From Methylophaga nitratireducenticrescens (GTDB lineage: Bacteria; Pseudomonadota; Gammaproteobacteria; Nitrosococcales; Methylophagaceae): 64,000 nt of DNA. Positions 55,401-63,205 of this stretch are shown one piece after another. The stretch spans positions 682,001 to 746,000 of the forward strand of contig NC_017857.3 in NCBI RefSeq assembly GCF_000260985.4. The letters are read 5' to 3'. The translations under genes and the position numbers were made by a program. Numbering within the stretch: position 1 is the first letter of the stretch; the number at the start of each line of letters is the position of its first letter. The notes below the pieces were generated by a model. That model had not been told where the DNA came from. It saw nothing but the letters and a program-made list of their open reading frames with translations, and searched no databases.

Positions 55401-57723
55401 GTGCACCCGGGACAATGTGTTTAGACGGCTTTCCGAATTGGCTCAGGCCTTGAATACTTGGCATTTACCGGGTGCATTTCATAATTATTGGATACCTAAA
55501 TCCGAGGGCAGACATTTGCCTCTGCACCGGTTAAATACATTGTTAGAAGATAAGTCATATTTCCCTAAGAACACAATTGAAAATGTTGTCGAAGATGAGG
55601 CCGTAGATTGGCTTCCTGCATTGAGCAAGACCCATTCAAAATGCCTGACTGCGACGCAGTGCTGGCGAGACATCAAGCACATATTTAAACAAGTTGAACT
55701 AACTCAGCCTGTTGGTACAGAAAAAAGGAATAGTGGGCTTAAAGCGAAACTGGAAAAGCAGTTAAAAAAATACTCTGAGCGGGATGAAGTGAGTGTAACG
55801 GGTAAAATCTTGATTGCCTGGTTGGTGGCTCGTTGTCATTATGGTTTTATGAAAGAGAACTTGTCATTTCCGACAATTCAGCGCTATGCCTCTGAAATTT
55901 TTCATCCAATACTGACACTTGTTGAAGGCGATATACGGTCTTTTGATGAAGATGATTTCGAGGAACTGTATTGGGAGTGTATAGAATTTGGCGGTGGTGA
56001 TAGGCAGTATCGTCTTGGACGATTGTATGACTTCCATCATTTTTTACAGATACATCTCGCGTTACCTAACATTAGCTGGTCAGGGCTTTTTGCATTCACT
56101 GGGCTTAATTCGGTTGCATCCTCAATTGATGCAAATATTCTCACAATCAAAGAATATGACGAGGCCATTCAGACTATAAATAATGATGTCGGTTTAACGC
56201 CTTGGTTGAAAGCACGTTACATAATGACCCTGATGCTTGGGTACCGATTCGGATTGCGGTTTGGTGAAGTGTTAAAGCTTAGACATGTTGATGTTCAGCG
56301 TGACGAAAATAAAATTATCCTACAAATTCGAGGGTCAGTGCATGGCGATCTAAAAACTCGCTCAGCAACCAGACAAATACCGCTCATTGGAAAGTTAAGT
56401 GAGCAGGAAGAAAAGGTCTGGGAGATAGTGACCTTGGAAGCGGAGAGGTGGATTCAACAGGATCACCAGACGCTATTATTATTTGATGGCGAATCAGTCA
56501 GAACGTCGATAGATAAACAGCAAACTCGAGGATATTTAAACAAACTATTGAAATATGTCAGTAGCGATAAAAGTTCGCGCTTTCATCATCTAAGGCATAG
56601 TTTTGCCAATCGTCTGGTGGCATACGCTTACAATCTGCAAGATCCGCTTTGGAATCAGATTTCACGCCGATTGATCGGACGGTTTGGCACGAAGCATCTG
56701 CCATTATTGTGGTCATCAAATGATGAAGCAACTATCAAACTTCAGGCAATTGCGGATGTAATGGGACATGCCTCTATTCGCACCACAATGTCTAGCTATT
56801 TCCATTTTCCAGAGATTTTGGGGCGAGCACTTCATAACCAATTTGAACTGAATTTGTCGCCTAAAATCATGGCTTACATGTTAGGGCCGAGTGAGTCTAC
56901 GCTGCAAAAGCGTCGTGAACGTTATAAAAGCAGAAACGATATGCAGGCTTACTTTGCCGGCGAACCGATCAAAAATTTTTTTCCATTGTTAACGACTCAG
57001 CTTCAACCAGCCACCCATGACGGCGATGCCTGGCGTTATACCTTTACTCAGATGAGCGAGCCAGTAACTATTCAAATGATTGACAAAGTTTTGGTACAAA
57101 ATGCCAGAATGCAAAACGTCAGTGCATCTCATTCAAATAATTTTTCATCTGAAGTTATTGAAAAAGTATTACTCCATGCAGCGAACATTCAGGCCAAAAC
57201 GCGGTTTGATTTTTACCAAGTGCGACTTGAAGATCCTGATGCCATCGGAAGCGATGAGTTTGTGGGAAGTAAATTCCAAGAGAATGTTCTTGAAGCAAAA
57301 AGAGTGAACACACAATTGGTTTTGTTGGATAAGATAATAACTGAGGTAGCTGCAATAGATGCTAAAGGTTTCTCAACTCAGGACTTAGCGACTTGGCATG
57401 TTGACAAGCAATATAGTAAGAGTTGGCGTTTTTCGACCCTGTCATCATTGAATGCATTTATAGAACTGCTGGCATTTCTGCCACTAAATGATGCAAAATT
57501 CAAATTAATGTTGCCGACAGCATTCGCGCTTTCTGATGACTTAAATGCCAAGCTACGAAATCATCCTCTGAGGTTTGAGATTGCATCTGATAAGCAGCTG
57601 AAAAAAGATGCGCTAATTAAATTGGTTGCTCTTCCTGCAAATTGCAAAACTTATCAAACGGCCAATCGAGTACTGTTTTGTCTTATCGTATGGTTGCATT
57701 TCAACTATGACACGGCGATCTAA
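52444..57723 (+). CDS. Giant (1759-aa) tyrosine recombinase-like protein
   Basis: The C-terminal third has a complete tyrosine-recombinase active site: R1272 (YRFGLRFGEVLKLRHVD), H1381-x-x-R1384 (HHLRHSF), H1442 (MGHASIRTTM) and Y1452 (SSYFHF). An earlier region (about 530-710) looks like a second, degenerate copy: TGHRPVRDPF at about 551, then RSVMCQLLVDNGVP at about 673 and LGHIHG at about 693, but no nucleophilic Tyr. The first 330 residues and the last 300 have no recognised domain. Large recombinases of this sort occur on gammaproteobacterial islands. It overlaps the convergent gene by 4 bp. Confidence 0.75.
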   Translation: MDLNTASSEEIFESIASNFAVTIRYPPIVDLFERLFELASLAELHADKLPNLPDFLDKQRIQTAQQYLIQRGLGRQGSVREGNPAFGLYGKSPLASAVMQSADIECKEIYDGICILLILYCTEQNSPSARDDASHEVRQSARSVNPRYRLLSKLPPLTNASEDYHLKIRAKLQTIENENVKKAQHKLFYVLQNLSSLERKRTKPSRKENDLTTTIINSKKNGVWNEIKLPGNIKQVYESSAESGEPPIKTTVFESDTEVEHDPIIFDYAVRKAKSWVQKSETFSRVDTTALNELERTEFVSQLKLLLKKQFGESVIGFAIALVYLLGLELSQILSTRWGAVGFIDLQGRLIKSLPDLPRVFRSEESLALSLCYLPLPSLVSSWIKQHSLQLAGSDSLLASTDQNESGFVSKVHSLLNRWRRHGRYRFKLPKLAAALSAELTYQTRDPLIITTLAGDLKTEPPVLMYYRVLKGDELSLVYEKTTDSLLNIPEDLLGFDFGSSTELPENVKGLVDGITAKLKSKLNRYPANIIQTHNVIMYFTLTMMLFATGHRPVRDPFCWWDELDINYEGVLISDKVVSLRHEYRYQVIPKIVQTQLITYRRHLRQLGARLYRDKSLKRQKLGVAILHCQEGSSKNLPVFFEIDELGVKYFSVTQKSLQTYWQQFSELPTNAGRSVMCQLLVDNGVPSGIVELYLGHIHGLSHRHGPRAGHAPAVDFTILTKEIEQAMKILGWKHLSPFKQNRDRIRLPKKFKQSLLISQSKRAFGPEKRRLIRVQNEIHIKQIMASARVDVFSKANNRYFQKEQVNQFFDRIKIDCHHAGLSIQRGTNLASRWLVNESRRGVTIEDFRPARTITAESSVISQKIFQDRQNSKKLQLSLLSEFSVQQKPDSVEQSLAELVVTAAVFGGLAKPEALKMLPEHIFTDMFRIGVKGGIIEFKEHRWLPDSLTLSRIIYIRNHYCSEQVLKGIGGLQSQLILYLKKHALKCTRDNVFRRLSELAQALNTWHLPGAFHNYWIPKSEGRHLPLHRLNTLLEDKSYFPKNTIENVVEDEAVDWLPALSKTHSKCLTATQCWRDIKHIFKQVELTQPVGTEKRNSGLKAKLEKQLKKYSERDEVSVTGKILIAWLVARCHYGFMKENLSFPTIQRYASEIFHPILTLVEGDIRSFDEDDFEELYWECIEFGGGDRQYRLGRLYDFHHFLQIHLALPNISWSGLFAFTGLNSVASSIDANILTIKEYDEAIQTINNDVGLTPWLKARYIMTLMLGYRFGLRFGEVLKLRHVDVQRDENKIILQIRGSVHGDLKTRSATRQIPLIGKLSEQEEKVWEIVTLEAERWIQQDHQTLLLFDGESVRTSIDKQQTRGYLNKLLKYVSSDKSSRFHHLRHSFANRLVAYAYNLQDPLWNQISRRLIGRFGTKHLPLLWSSNDEATIKLQAIADVMGHASIRTTMSSYFHFPEILGRALHNQFELNLSPKIMAYMLGPSESTLQKRRERYKSRNDMQAYFAGEPIKNFFPLLTTQLQPATHDGDAWRYTFTQMSEPVTIQMIDKVLVQNARMQNVSASHSNNFSSEVIEKVLLHAANIQAKTRFDFYQVRLEDPDAIGSDEFVGSKFQENVLEAKRVNTQLVLLDKIITEVAAIDAKGFSTQDLATWHVDKQYSKSWRFSTLSSLNAFIELLAFLPLNDAKFKLMLPTAFALSDDLNAKLRNHPLRFEIASDKQLKKDALIKLVALPANCKTYQTANRVLFCLIVWLHFNYDTAI

Positions 57724-58559
57724 GCAATTTTTTGTTGGGCTATCGAGAAATCAATGAATTCATAATCATTTGGCTCTTCACTGCCACCAATCAGTTTATT
57801 GCGAGGTCTGACAGTGACACTGATGAGATTAAAAGCTTTAAAGGCATCCAGAAGGTTATTTCGCGCCTCGATTGAAAGGGATGAGGTCGTAATTTTATGG
57901 ACGAGACGCATACCATTTTCTTGTAGTCTGAATAATTTTTCGTTATCTGAAAAATCCACCATGCGTCCGGTCAGAGTTAGCTGTTTTTCACTGGTTTGAA
58001 GTCTATGATTTTGAATGCGTTTGAGATGCATATCTAATATTTTTCCACTCGGTAAAACAAAGGTTACTGACTCCATTTTTATATTGGTGCGTCGCAATTT
58101 GTTAACCAACTCTGCACACAACACACTCTTTGTTTGAATCCCATTCGGGGAAGGTTTTGAGCTTACAGTGACAAGTTCTGGAAAGTCCGGATTTTTTTGA
58201 TGAATTTCATCAATGGCCTTTGCCGCCTCAACAAGTACTTTTTCAAAAAAGTCAGAGATACTTTCGTTGCTATCGTCAAAAGCGAAGCTTTGTTGCTGAT
58301 TATTTTGGGCGAACTCAAGTTCGAGGACCAAATCATCTAAAGTTGTGTATTTCTCAGTGTGTATCAGCGTATTAGGTATCAGTTTATGGCTGAATAGTTC
58401 GTTCAGATGCCGACTAAATGTTTTGCCGATAGCTGATAACAATCGTTCAGAATCACTGGAGCAGTTTTTCAATCGTTCAGAGAGCAAAACACTGTTGGTG
58501 ATCTCACCAAATAGTTTGATACCTAGCGACCATGTTTGTTGGGACATTGTTTCCTCCAT
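57720..58559 (-). CDS. Unknown protein convergent with the giant recombinase
   Basis: A 279-aa soluble protein of unknown function. It may start at MEETM or at the second ATG (MSQQTW). Visible parts are a helical N-terminal half, a central acidic stretch (AFDDSNESISDFFEKVLVEA) and a C-terminal mixed region. No catalytic motif or transmembrane segment is seen. Its 3' end overlaps the recombinase gene by 4 bp on the opposite strand, so the two have probably travelled together. Confidence 0.6.
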   Translation of the reverse strand: MEETMSQQTWSLGIKLFGEITNSVLLSERLKNCSSDSERLLSAIGKTFSRHLNELFSHKLIPNTLIHTEKYTTLDDLVLELEFAQNNQQQSFAFDDSNESISDFFEKVLVEAAKAIDEIHQKNPDFPELVTVSSKPSPNGIQTKSVLCAELVNKLRRTNIKMESVTFVLPSGKILDMHLKRIQNHRLQTSEKQLTLTGRMVDFSDNEKLFRLQENGMRLVHKITTSSLSIEARNNLLDAFKAFNLISVTVRPRNKLIGGSEEPNDYEFIDFSIAQQKIA

Positions 58560-58803
58560 ATATATGGTCCCAATCTAGCAGCTCGAAACAGTCACGCAAG
58601 GCCAAAACTGTGATTTCGTTCTGGTTTTTGAACAAGCACTTCGAAGTTTTTGGTGTTTAGGCTTTTATTTGCAAGATGTTTTCATTTTGGAAGGCTAGGG
58701 TATGGTTGTTATGGAGACACTATTCATTCTATTTACACTTTATAAAGCTCAATCAGACACGCCGCCTCATGGGCGACGTGTTGAGCACTTGGGGTGATAA
58801 TTA

Positions 58804-59091
58804 CTAGTAAATGATATTTTGTACTTCGCGTAATCTATCAAGTAGCTTATCGCTCAGTCGCTCGACTTGACGAATAAATAAATCTTCTTCGTTCATTTCT
58901 GTCAAGCGGTTTCCAAGCCAAGTTTTTATGGCCTCATGGTTACAGTATTCGTCACCATGTCCGATAGCAGATACGAGTTGATTTTTGCCGGGTTCGATAC
59001 GGCAAATAATGCATAGTAAATAAGAAGCTTGGCACAATTTATCGGTATGGCTGTAAGTCGAAAATGGAATGAAAGTTAATTCTTCAGTCAC
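58804..59091 (-). CDS. Small cysteine-containing protein downstream of integrase
   Basis: A 95-aa protein of unknown function. Three cysteines lie close together in KLCQASYLLCIICRIEPG and one in DEYCNHEAIKTW; with the histidines this could bind a metal, but the spacing is not a standard finger. It begins 11 bp after the integrase stop, so it is probably co-transcribed with it. Confidence 0.5.
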   Translation of the reverse strand: MTEELTFIPFSTYSHTDKLCQASYLLCIICRIEPGKNQLVSAIGHGDEYCNHEAIKTWLGNRLTEMNEEDLFIRQVERLSDKLLDRLREVQNIIY

Positions 59092-59102
59092 GGTGAAACT
59101 CC

Positions 59103-60284
59103 TTATTTGGTTGAAGCGATTTGCATATGATTCTTCAGTAGGCGTTCAAATGCACTGCCATCTTGACGGGTAAGGTTGGGCACGTATCTGGAATAAACCC
59201 TAAATAACATCTCGGTTGTAGTGTGCCCCATTTGACGGGCTATCCACTCAGGTGCTTCGCCTGCAGCTAACCACAGCGTTGCTGCTGTATGACGAGTCTG
59301 ATACGGGCGTCGGGCAGTAAGGTCCAAATGTCGGAGGAGCGGCTGCCAAACGCGGTTACAGACGTTATTCGAGTTAAGCGGAGAGCCTTCACGCGTACAA
59401 AAAACAAAATCGGATTGTTTGGTCACTTTATGCTGTTCTTTTAGTGCGTCGTAGACCATTTGAGACATATCAATCGTTCTGAATGAGCCATCATTTTTGG
59501 TATAAGTTAGCCCTCCTCGAACTAATGCCTGTCGCACTAGGATTTGCCTACGCTCAAAATCAATAAACTTCCACTGTAGTCCATGTATTTCACTAGTACG
59601 CATGCCGGTAAAAAAACGGACAATGTAATAGTTTCGAAAATCAGACCGAACGGTGTTAATGATTTTCTGCACTTCTTCGATAGCAAAAGGTAAAACATCC
59701 GTTTTAGGAACTCTTAATGATTTTATTCCGTGGTAGGGTGAACTAAAGTCATAACGGTTGGCCGCTTCATTTAATATCATTCGCAATGGCAAAATAATAT
59801 GGTTTATACGACTGGCTGATAGCGGCTTACCACTTTGTTTTTTTGTGACTTTAGTGAGATCTGATCGAAAAGCGAGGATCTCAGCTTTGGTAATGCGTCC
59901 AACCTCTTTATCACCAAAACGGGGATAAATGTATTTCCGCAGATTAAGTTCAACGCCTTCCTTATGTGACAGACGCCATTGAGCTTGCATCTCGTTTACC
60001 CAAACCTCGGCAAAATCTTTAAATTGTGGGGTGTCGGTGAACGATTTTTTACCAAGCTGTTTCAGTTCATGTAACTCTTTAGCTCTTGTACTATCGGGAA
60101 AGTAGTTCCAATACTGAAATGAACCGAGCGTGATTTCGGCCTCAATTTTGTTAAGGACTATTTTCATTCGCTTACGGTTGGCGGATGTGTCATCGAGTTT
60201 GGTTTGTTCCCGGCAGCGTTTTCCTTGATATTGAAAGTCGAAAAAAAGTTTCCCAGTATCTTTTCTGGCTCGAATATTACCCAT
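59103..60284 (-). CDS. int: Phage-type tyrosine integrase
   Basis: A 393-aa integrase counted from ATG 60284 (MGNIRARKDTGKLFFDF), the natural start of the arm-binding domain; the frame open to 60392 overlaps the excisionase. An SAM-like core-binding domain (about 80-170) and the catalytic domain follow, with R in FFTGMRTSEIHGLQW, H-x-x-R as QTRHTAATL, and RQMGHTTTEMLFRVYSRYV giving the last His and Tyr. All key residues are present. The attachment site was not found in this window. Confidence 0.9.
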   Translation of the reverse strand: MGNIRARKDTGKLFFDFQYQGKRCREQTKLDDTSANRKRMKIVLNKIEAEITLGSFQYWNYFPDSTRAKELHELKQLGKKSFTDTPQFKDFAEVWVNEMQAQWRLSHKEGVELNLRKYIYPRFGDKEVGRITKAEILAFRSDLTKVTKKQSGKPLSASRINHIILPLRMILNEAANRYDFSSPYHGIKSLRVPKTDVLPFAIEEVQKIINTVRSDFRNYYIVRFFTGMRTSEIHGLQWKFIDFERRQILVRQALVRGGLTYTKNDGSFRTIDMSQMVYDALKEQHKVTKQSDFVFCTREGSPLNSNNVCNRVWQPLLRHLDLTARRPYQTRHTAATLWLAAGEAPEWIARQMGHTTTEMLFRVYSRYVPNLTRQDGSAFERLLKNHMQIASTK

Positions 60285-60513
60285 TGCAATACCCCCCGGA
60301 GGCCATGGGTAATAGCGCACCATTCTCTTTTGATACTTTTCCGATATCTCTCTCGACAGCTTCCCATAGATAAAGAGTTTTTCTTCCACCAAATGGACGG
60401 ATATAGTGAATTCCTTCTAATAAGACAGAGTCTTTTAGTTGATCACGGATTGTTCTAGGGGTGTATTTAATTAGCTTAGCGAGTTCTTCAGTTGTAAGGT
60501 AAGTCTGACTCAT
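60277..60513 (-). CDS. Excisionase-like HTH protein
   Basis: A 78-aa protein from ATG 60513 (MSQTYLTTEELAKLIKYTPR). It has the helix-turn-helix pattern of AlpA/excisionase proteins (TIRDQLKD, then GGRKTLYLWEAVERDI). It overlaps the integrase start by 8 bp, the usual xis-int arrangement. The upstream extension to 60564 has no ribosome-binding site and reads as non-coding. Confidence 0.75.
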   Translation of the reverse strand: MSQTYLTTEELAKLIKYTPRTIRDQLKDSVLLEGIHYIRPFGGRKTLYLWEAVERDIGKVSKENGALLPMASGGYCNG

Positions 60514-60543
60514 AGATAATCTCCAAGATGCTAAGAGCAATAA

Positions 60544-60573
60544 TATGATGCTCTGGAGATACATTATGATGCT
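60544..60573. promoter_or_regulatory. Direct repeat TATGATGCT, 21-bp spacing, in divergent promoter region
   Basis: TATGATGCT occurs at 60544 and 60565, two helical turns apart, between the divergent excisionase and XRE genes. It could be a binding site for either regulator. Confidence 0.3.
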
Positions 60574-60630
60574 TTAAGTGTCTTGTCAACACTAAAATGC
60601 ACCTTTAAAGACTTATTATGGTTCTTATTG

Positions 60631-60837
60631 ATGGTAAAATGTAACTTATCAGTGCTTATGGGCGCACGAAAACTCAAGATCTCAGATGTTGTTAATGAAA
60701 CGGGTATTAATCGAAGTACAGTGACAAGGCTTTACCACGAAACCACTACTAGAATTGATTTTGAGACTCTTGAAAATTTGTGTCGTTACTTCGATTGCGA
60801 GCCTAGCGATCTTTTATCGATTGTTGATGAAAGTTAG
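60631..60837 (+). CDS. XRE/Cro-type transcriptional regulator
   Basis: A 68-aa HTH protein starting at ATG 60631 (MVKCNLSVLMGARKLKI), the usual start of this small family; the longer frame from 60583 adds a non-conserved stretch. The HTH (ISDVVNETGINRSTVTRLYH) fills most of the protein, ending RYFDCEPSDLLSIV. It is divergent from xis-int and 49 bp upstream of hsdR, so it may control either. Confidence 0.82.
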   Translation: MVKCNLSVLMGARKLKISDVVNETGINRSTVTRLYHETTTRIDFETLENLCRYFDCEPSDLLSIVDES

Positions 60838-60886
60838 ATGTCATCTAAATTGTGAGTGCAATATGAGCCAGGGAAGGAAGTGCTAA

Positions 60887-63202
60887 ATGAGTTCTGAAGC
60901 TGATACTCGAGCTAACTATATCGATCCTGCTTTGCGTGCAGCCTCTTGGCAGCCTTCAAACTTAACAAGAGAGCACTACTTTACTGATGGGCGAAAAATA
61001 GCAGGAGGCGGCAGGGGACGTCGCTGTTTCGTAGACTATCTGCTTCATAAAGACAACCGATACCTTGCTGTTGTGGAAGCCAAAAAGGAGTCTGAGCATC
61101 CAACCAAAGGCTTGCAACAAGCCATAGACTATGCAAACAAGCTTCGCGTTCGTTTCGTCTATTCCAGCAACGGCAAGCAAACCTACGAATTCGATCTGGA
61201 AACAGGTAAAGGCAACTTCATTGAGTTTTACCCAACGCCTGCTGAGTTGGAAAAACGCTATACCGTAGAAACCACAGATTTAAGTCAGGAGCTTAGAAAC
61301 ATCCCTTTCCATTTAGAAGGAGCCATGCAGTCACGTTATTATCAAGAGCTGGCAGTTCATGCGGCTACAGATGCTATCGGGCAAGGCAAATCCCGAATTT
61401 TGCTTACTCTGGCAACGGGTACCGGTAAAACCTTCATTGCCTTTCAAATCGTTCACAAAATATTTCAGGCTCGCTGGAACCTTGACAACCCTGGTTCACG
61501 CAGGCCACGCGTTCTGTTTCTGGCCGACCGTAATATCCTGGCTGACCAAGCCATTAACACTTTCAACCCCTATGAAAAAGACCTGATCAAAATAAATGGG
61601 GAGGAGGTTCGCAAGCGCAATGGTGTCGTGCCAACCAACGCACATATCTTTTTCGCGATTTATCATGCGATTGCGGAACGAGAAAACATCGATGGCTACT
61701 ACAAATCCTATCCCAAGGATTTCTTTGATCTGGTGTTAATTGATGAATGTCACCGCGGCGCAGCGAATGAAGCGGGCTCCTGGCGAGCCATTCTTGATCA
61801 GTTCAGCAGTGCTGTGCATCTGGGTTTAACTGCCACCCCAAAACGCGCAGACAATGTGGACACCTATGAATATTTTGGCCAACCTGCTTATGTATATTCA
61901 CTGAAAGATGGAATCAATGACGGCTTCTTAACGCCCTACCGGGTTAAGCGCGTTAGAACTAATCTGGATGAATTAGTGCTCACCAAAGATGACGTCATCG
62001 TAGAAGGTGAGTCCGGCCAGGATTTATATCAGGTCGAAGACTACGACCGCAAAATCATTGTTGATGAGCGCACAGAGCTGGTCGCCAAAGCCATCTTACA
62101 AAACATCAATCCGTTGGAAAAAACCATCGTCTTTTGTGAGAACCAGAACCATGCGCTGACTATGCGCGACATGATCAACAAATACAAATCCATAAAAGAC
62201 CAGTATTACTGTGTCCGAGTTACCAGTGACGAGGGCAAAGTTGGCCGCGAACTGCTGGAAAAATTTCAGGATAACGACAAAGACATCCCAAACATTATTA
62301 CTTCATCACAAATGCTTACTACTGGTGTCGATGCCCGCAATGTGCGCAATGTGGTGCTGGATCGAACCATTGGCTCGATGGTGGAGTTCAAACAGATTGT
62401 GGGTCGTGGCACCCGAGTATTTGATGGTAAGGACTACTTCACTATTTTGGATTTTCGTGGCGCCACCAACAACTTTTATGATGAAGAGTGGGATGGCGAG
62501 CCCGAAGCGCCGGAGCAAGGCGGTACCCGAGAACCAACCTCGCCACTCTACACACCCAAGCCGATCGAAGATGGCGATGGACCAATGCTTGAACCGGCTG
62601 AACCTCGCGCAAGGTTGAAGGTGAAACTTGGCAAGGGCCGGGAGCTCAAGGTCATTGATATTGAAACCCGATATATCGACGAAAACGGTAAGCCCCTCAC
62701 TATTCAAGAGTTTGTTGAACGGTTAATTCAACAACTGCCAGGCCTATTCAAAAGTGTAGATGAGCTTCGTGATATCTGGTCTGACCCGGACCTGCGTGAA
62801 CAACTCCTGGCCAAACTAGTGCAGGCGGGCTTTGATGAAGAGCAGCTCTCGACCCTGCGCCGTATGTTCGAAGCCGACGATTGTGACATTTTCGATCTGC
62901 TGGCATTTTTAGCCTTCGAACAACCCATGGCTACACGAAAATCCAGAGTGGAAGCATTACGAGCCAATAATGCTTTCTTCGGTCAATACCAACAGGAAAA
63001 GGCCAGGCAATTCCTGCATTTTGTCCTGAATCGCTATGAACAATCGGGTGTGACCGAACTGGCACGTGAGCGTTTGCCAACCCTGATTGAACTGTCTGGT
63101 CTCGGCACCACCAAAGATGCCTCCATGGCCTTTGGTGGCAAACCTGCGCAATTGCTCGCCGCCTTCAAACAACTACAACACCAGCTATACCACGTGAGCT
63201 AA
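60887..63202 (+). CDS. hsdR: Type I restriction enzyme R subunit
   Basis: A 771-aa motor and nuclease subunit of a type I restriction-modification system. The N terminus carries the PD-(D/E)xK nuclease (D50 in CFVDYLLH, E64-A-K66 in VVEAKKE). The SF2 motor follows with Walker A ATGTGKT (about 180), DECH (about 286), TATPKR, and motif VI QIVGRGTR. Size and order fit the EcoAI-like branch. hsdM and hsdS are not in the window and are presumably further downstream; an ATPase gene is inserted first. Confidence 0.92.
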   Translation: MSSEADTRANYIDPALRAASWQPSNLTREHYFTDGRKIAGGGRGRRCFVDYLLHKDNRYLAVVEAKKESEHPTKGLQQAIDYANKLRVRFVYSSNGKQTYEFDLETGKGNFIEFYPTPAELEKRYTVETTDLSQELRNIPFHLEGAMQSRYYQELAVHAATDAIGQGKSRILLTLATGTGKTFIAFQIVHKIFQARWNLDNPGSRRPRVLFLADRNILADQAINTFNPYEKDLIKINGEEVRKRNGVVPTNAHIFFAIYHAIAERENIDGYYKSYPKDFFDLVLIDECHRGAANEAGSWRAILDQFSSAVHLGLTATPKRADNVDTYEYFGQPAYVYSLKDGINDGFLTPYRVKRVRTNLDELVLTKDDVIVEGESGQDLYQVEDYDRKIIVDERTELVAKAILQNINPLEKTIVFCENQNHALTMRDMINKYKSIKDQYYCVRVTSDEGKVGRELLEKFQDNDKDIPNIITSSQMLTTGVDARNVRNVVLDRTIGSMVEFKQIVGRGTRVFDGKDYFTILDFRGATNNFYDEEWDGEPEAPEQGGTREPTSPLYTPKPIEDGDGPMLEPAEPRARLKVKLGKGRELKVIDIETRYIDENGKPLTIQEFVERLIQQLPGLFKSVDELRDIWSDPDLREQLLAKLVQAGFDEEQLSTLRRMFEADDCDIFDLLAFLAFEQPMATRKSRVEALRANNAFFGQYQQEKARQFLHFVLNRYEQSGVTELARERLPTLIELSGLGTTKDASMAFGGKPAQLLAAFKQLQHQLYHVS

Positions 63203-63205
63203 CCA

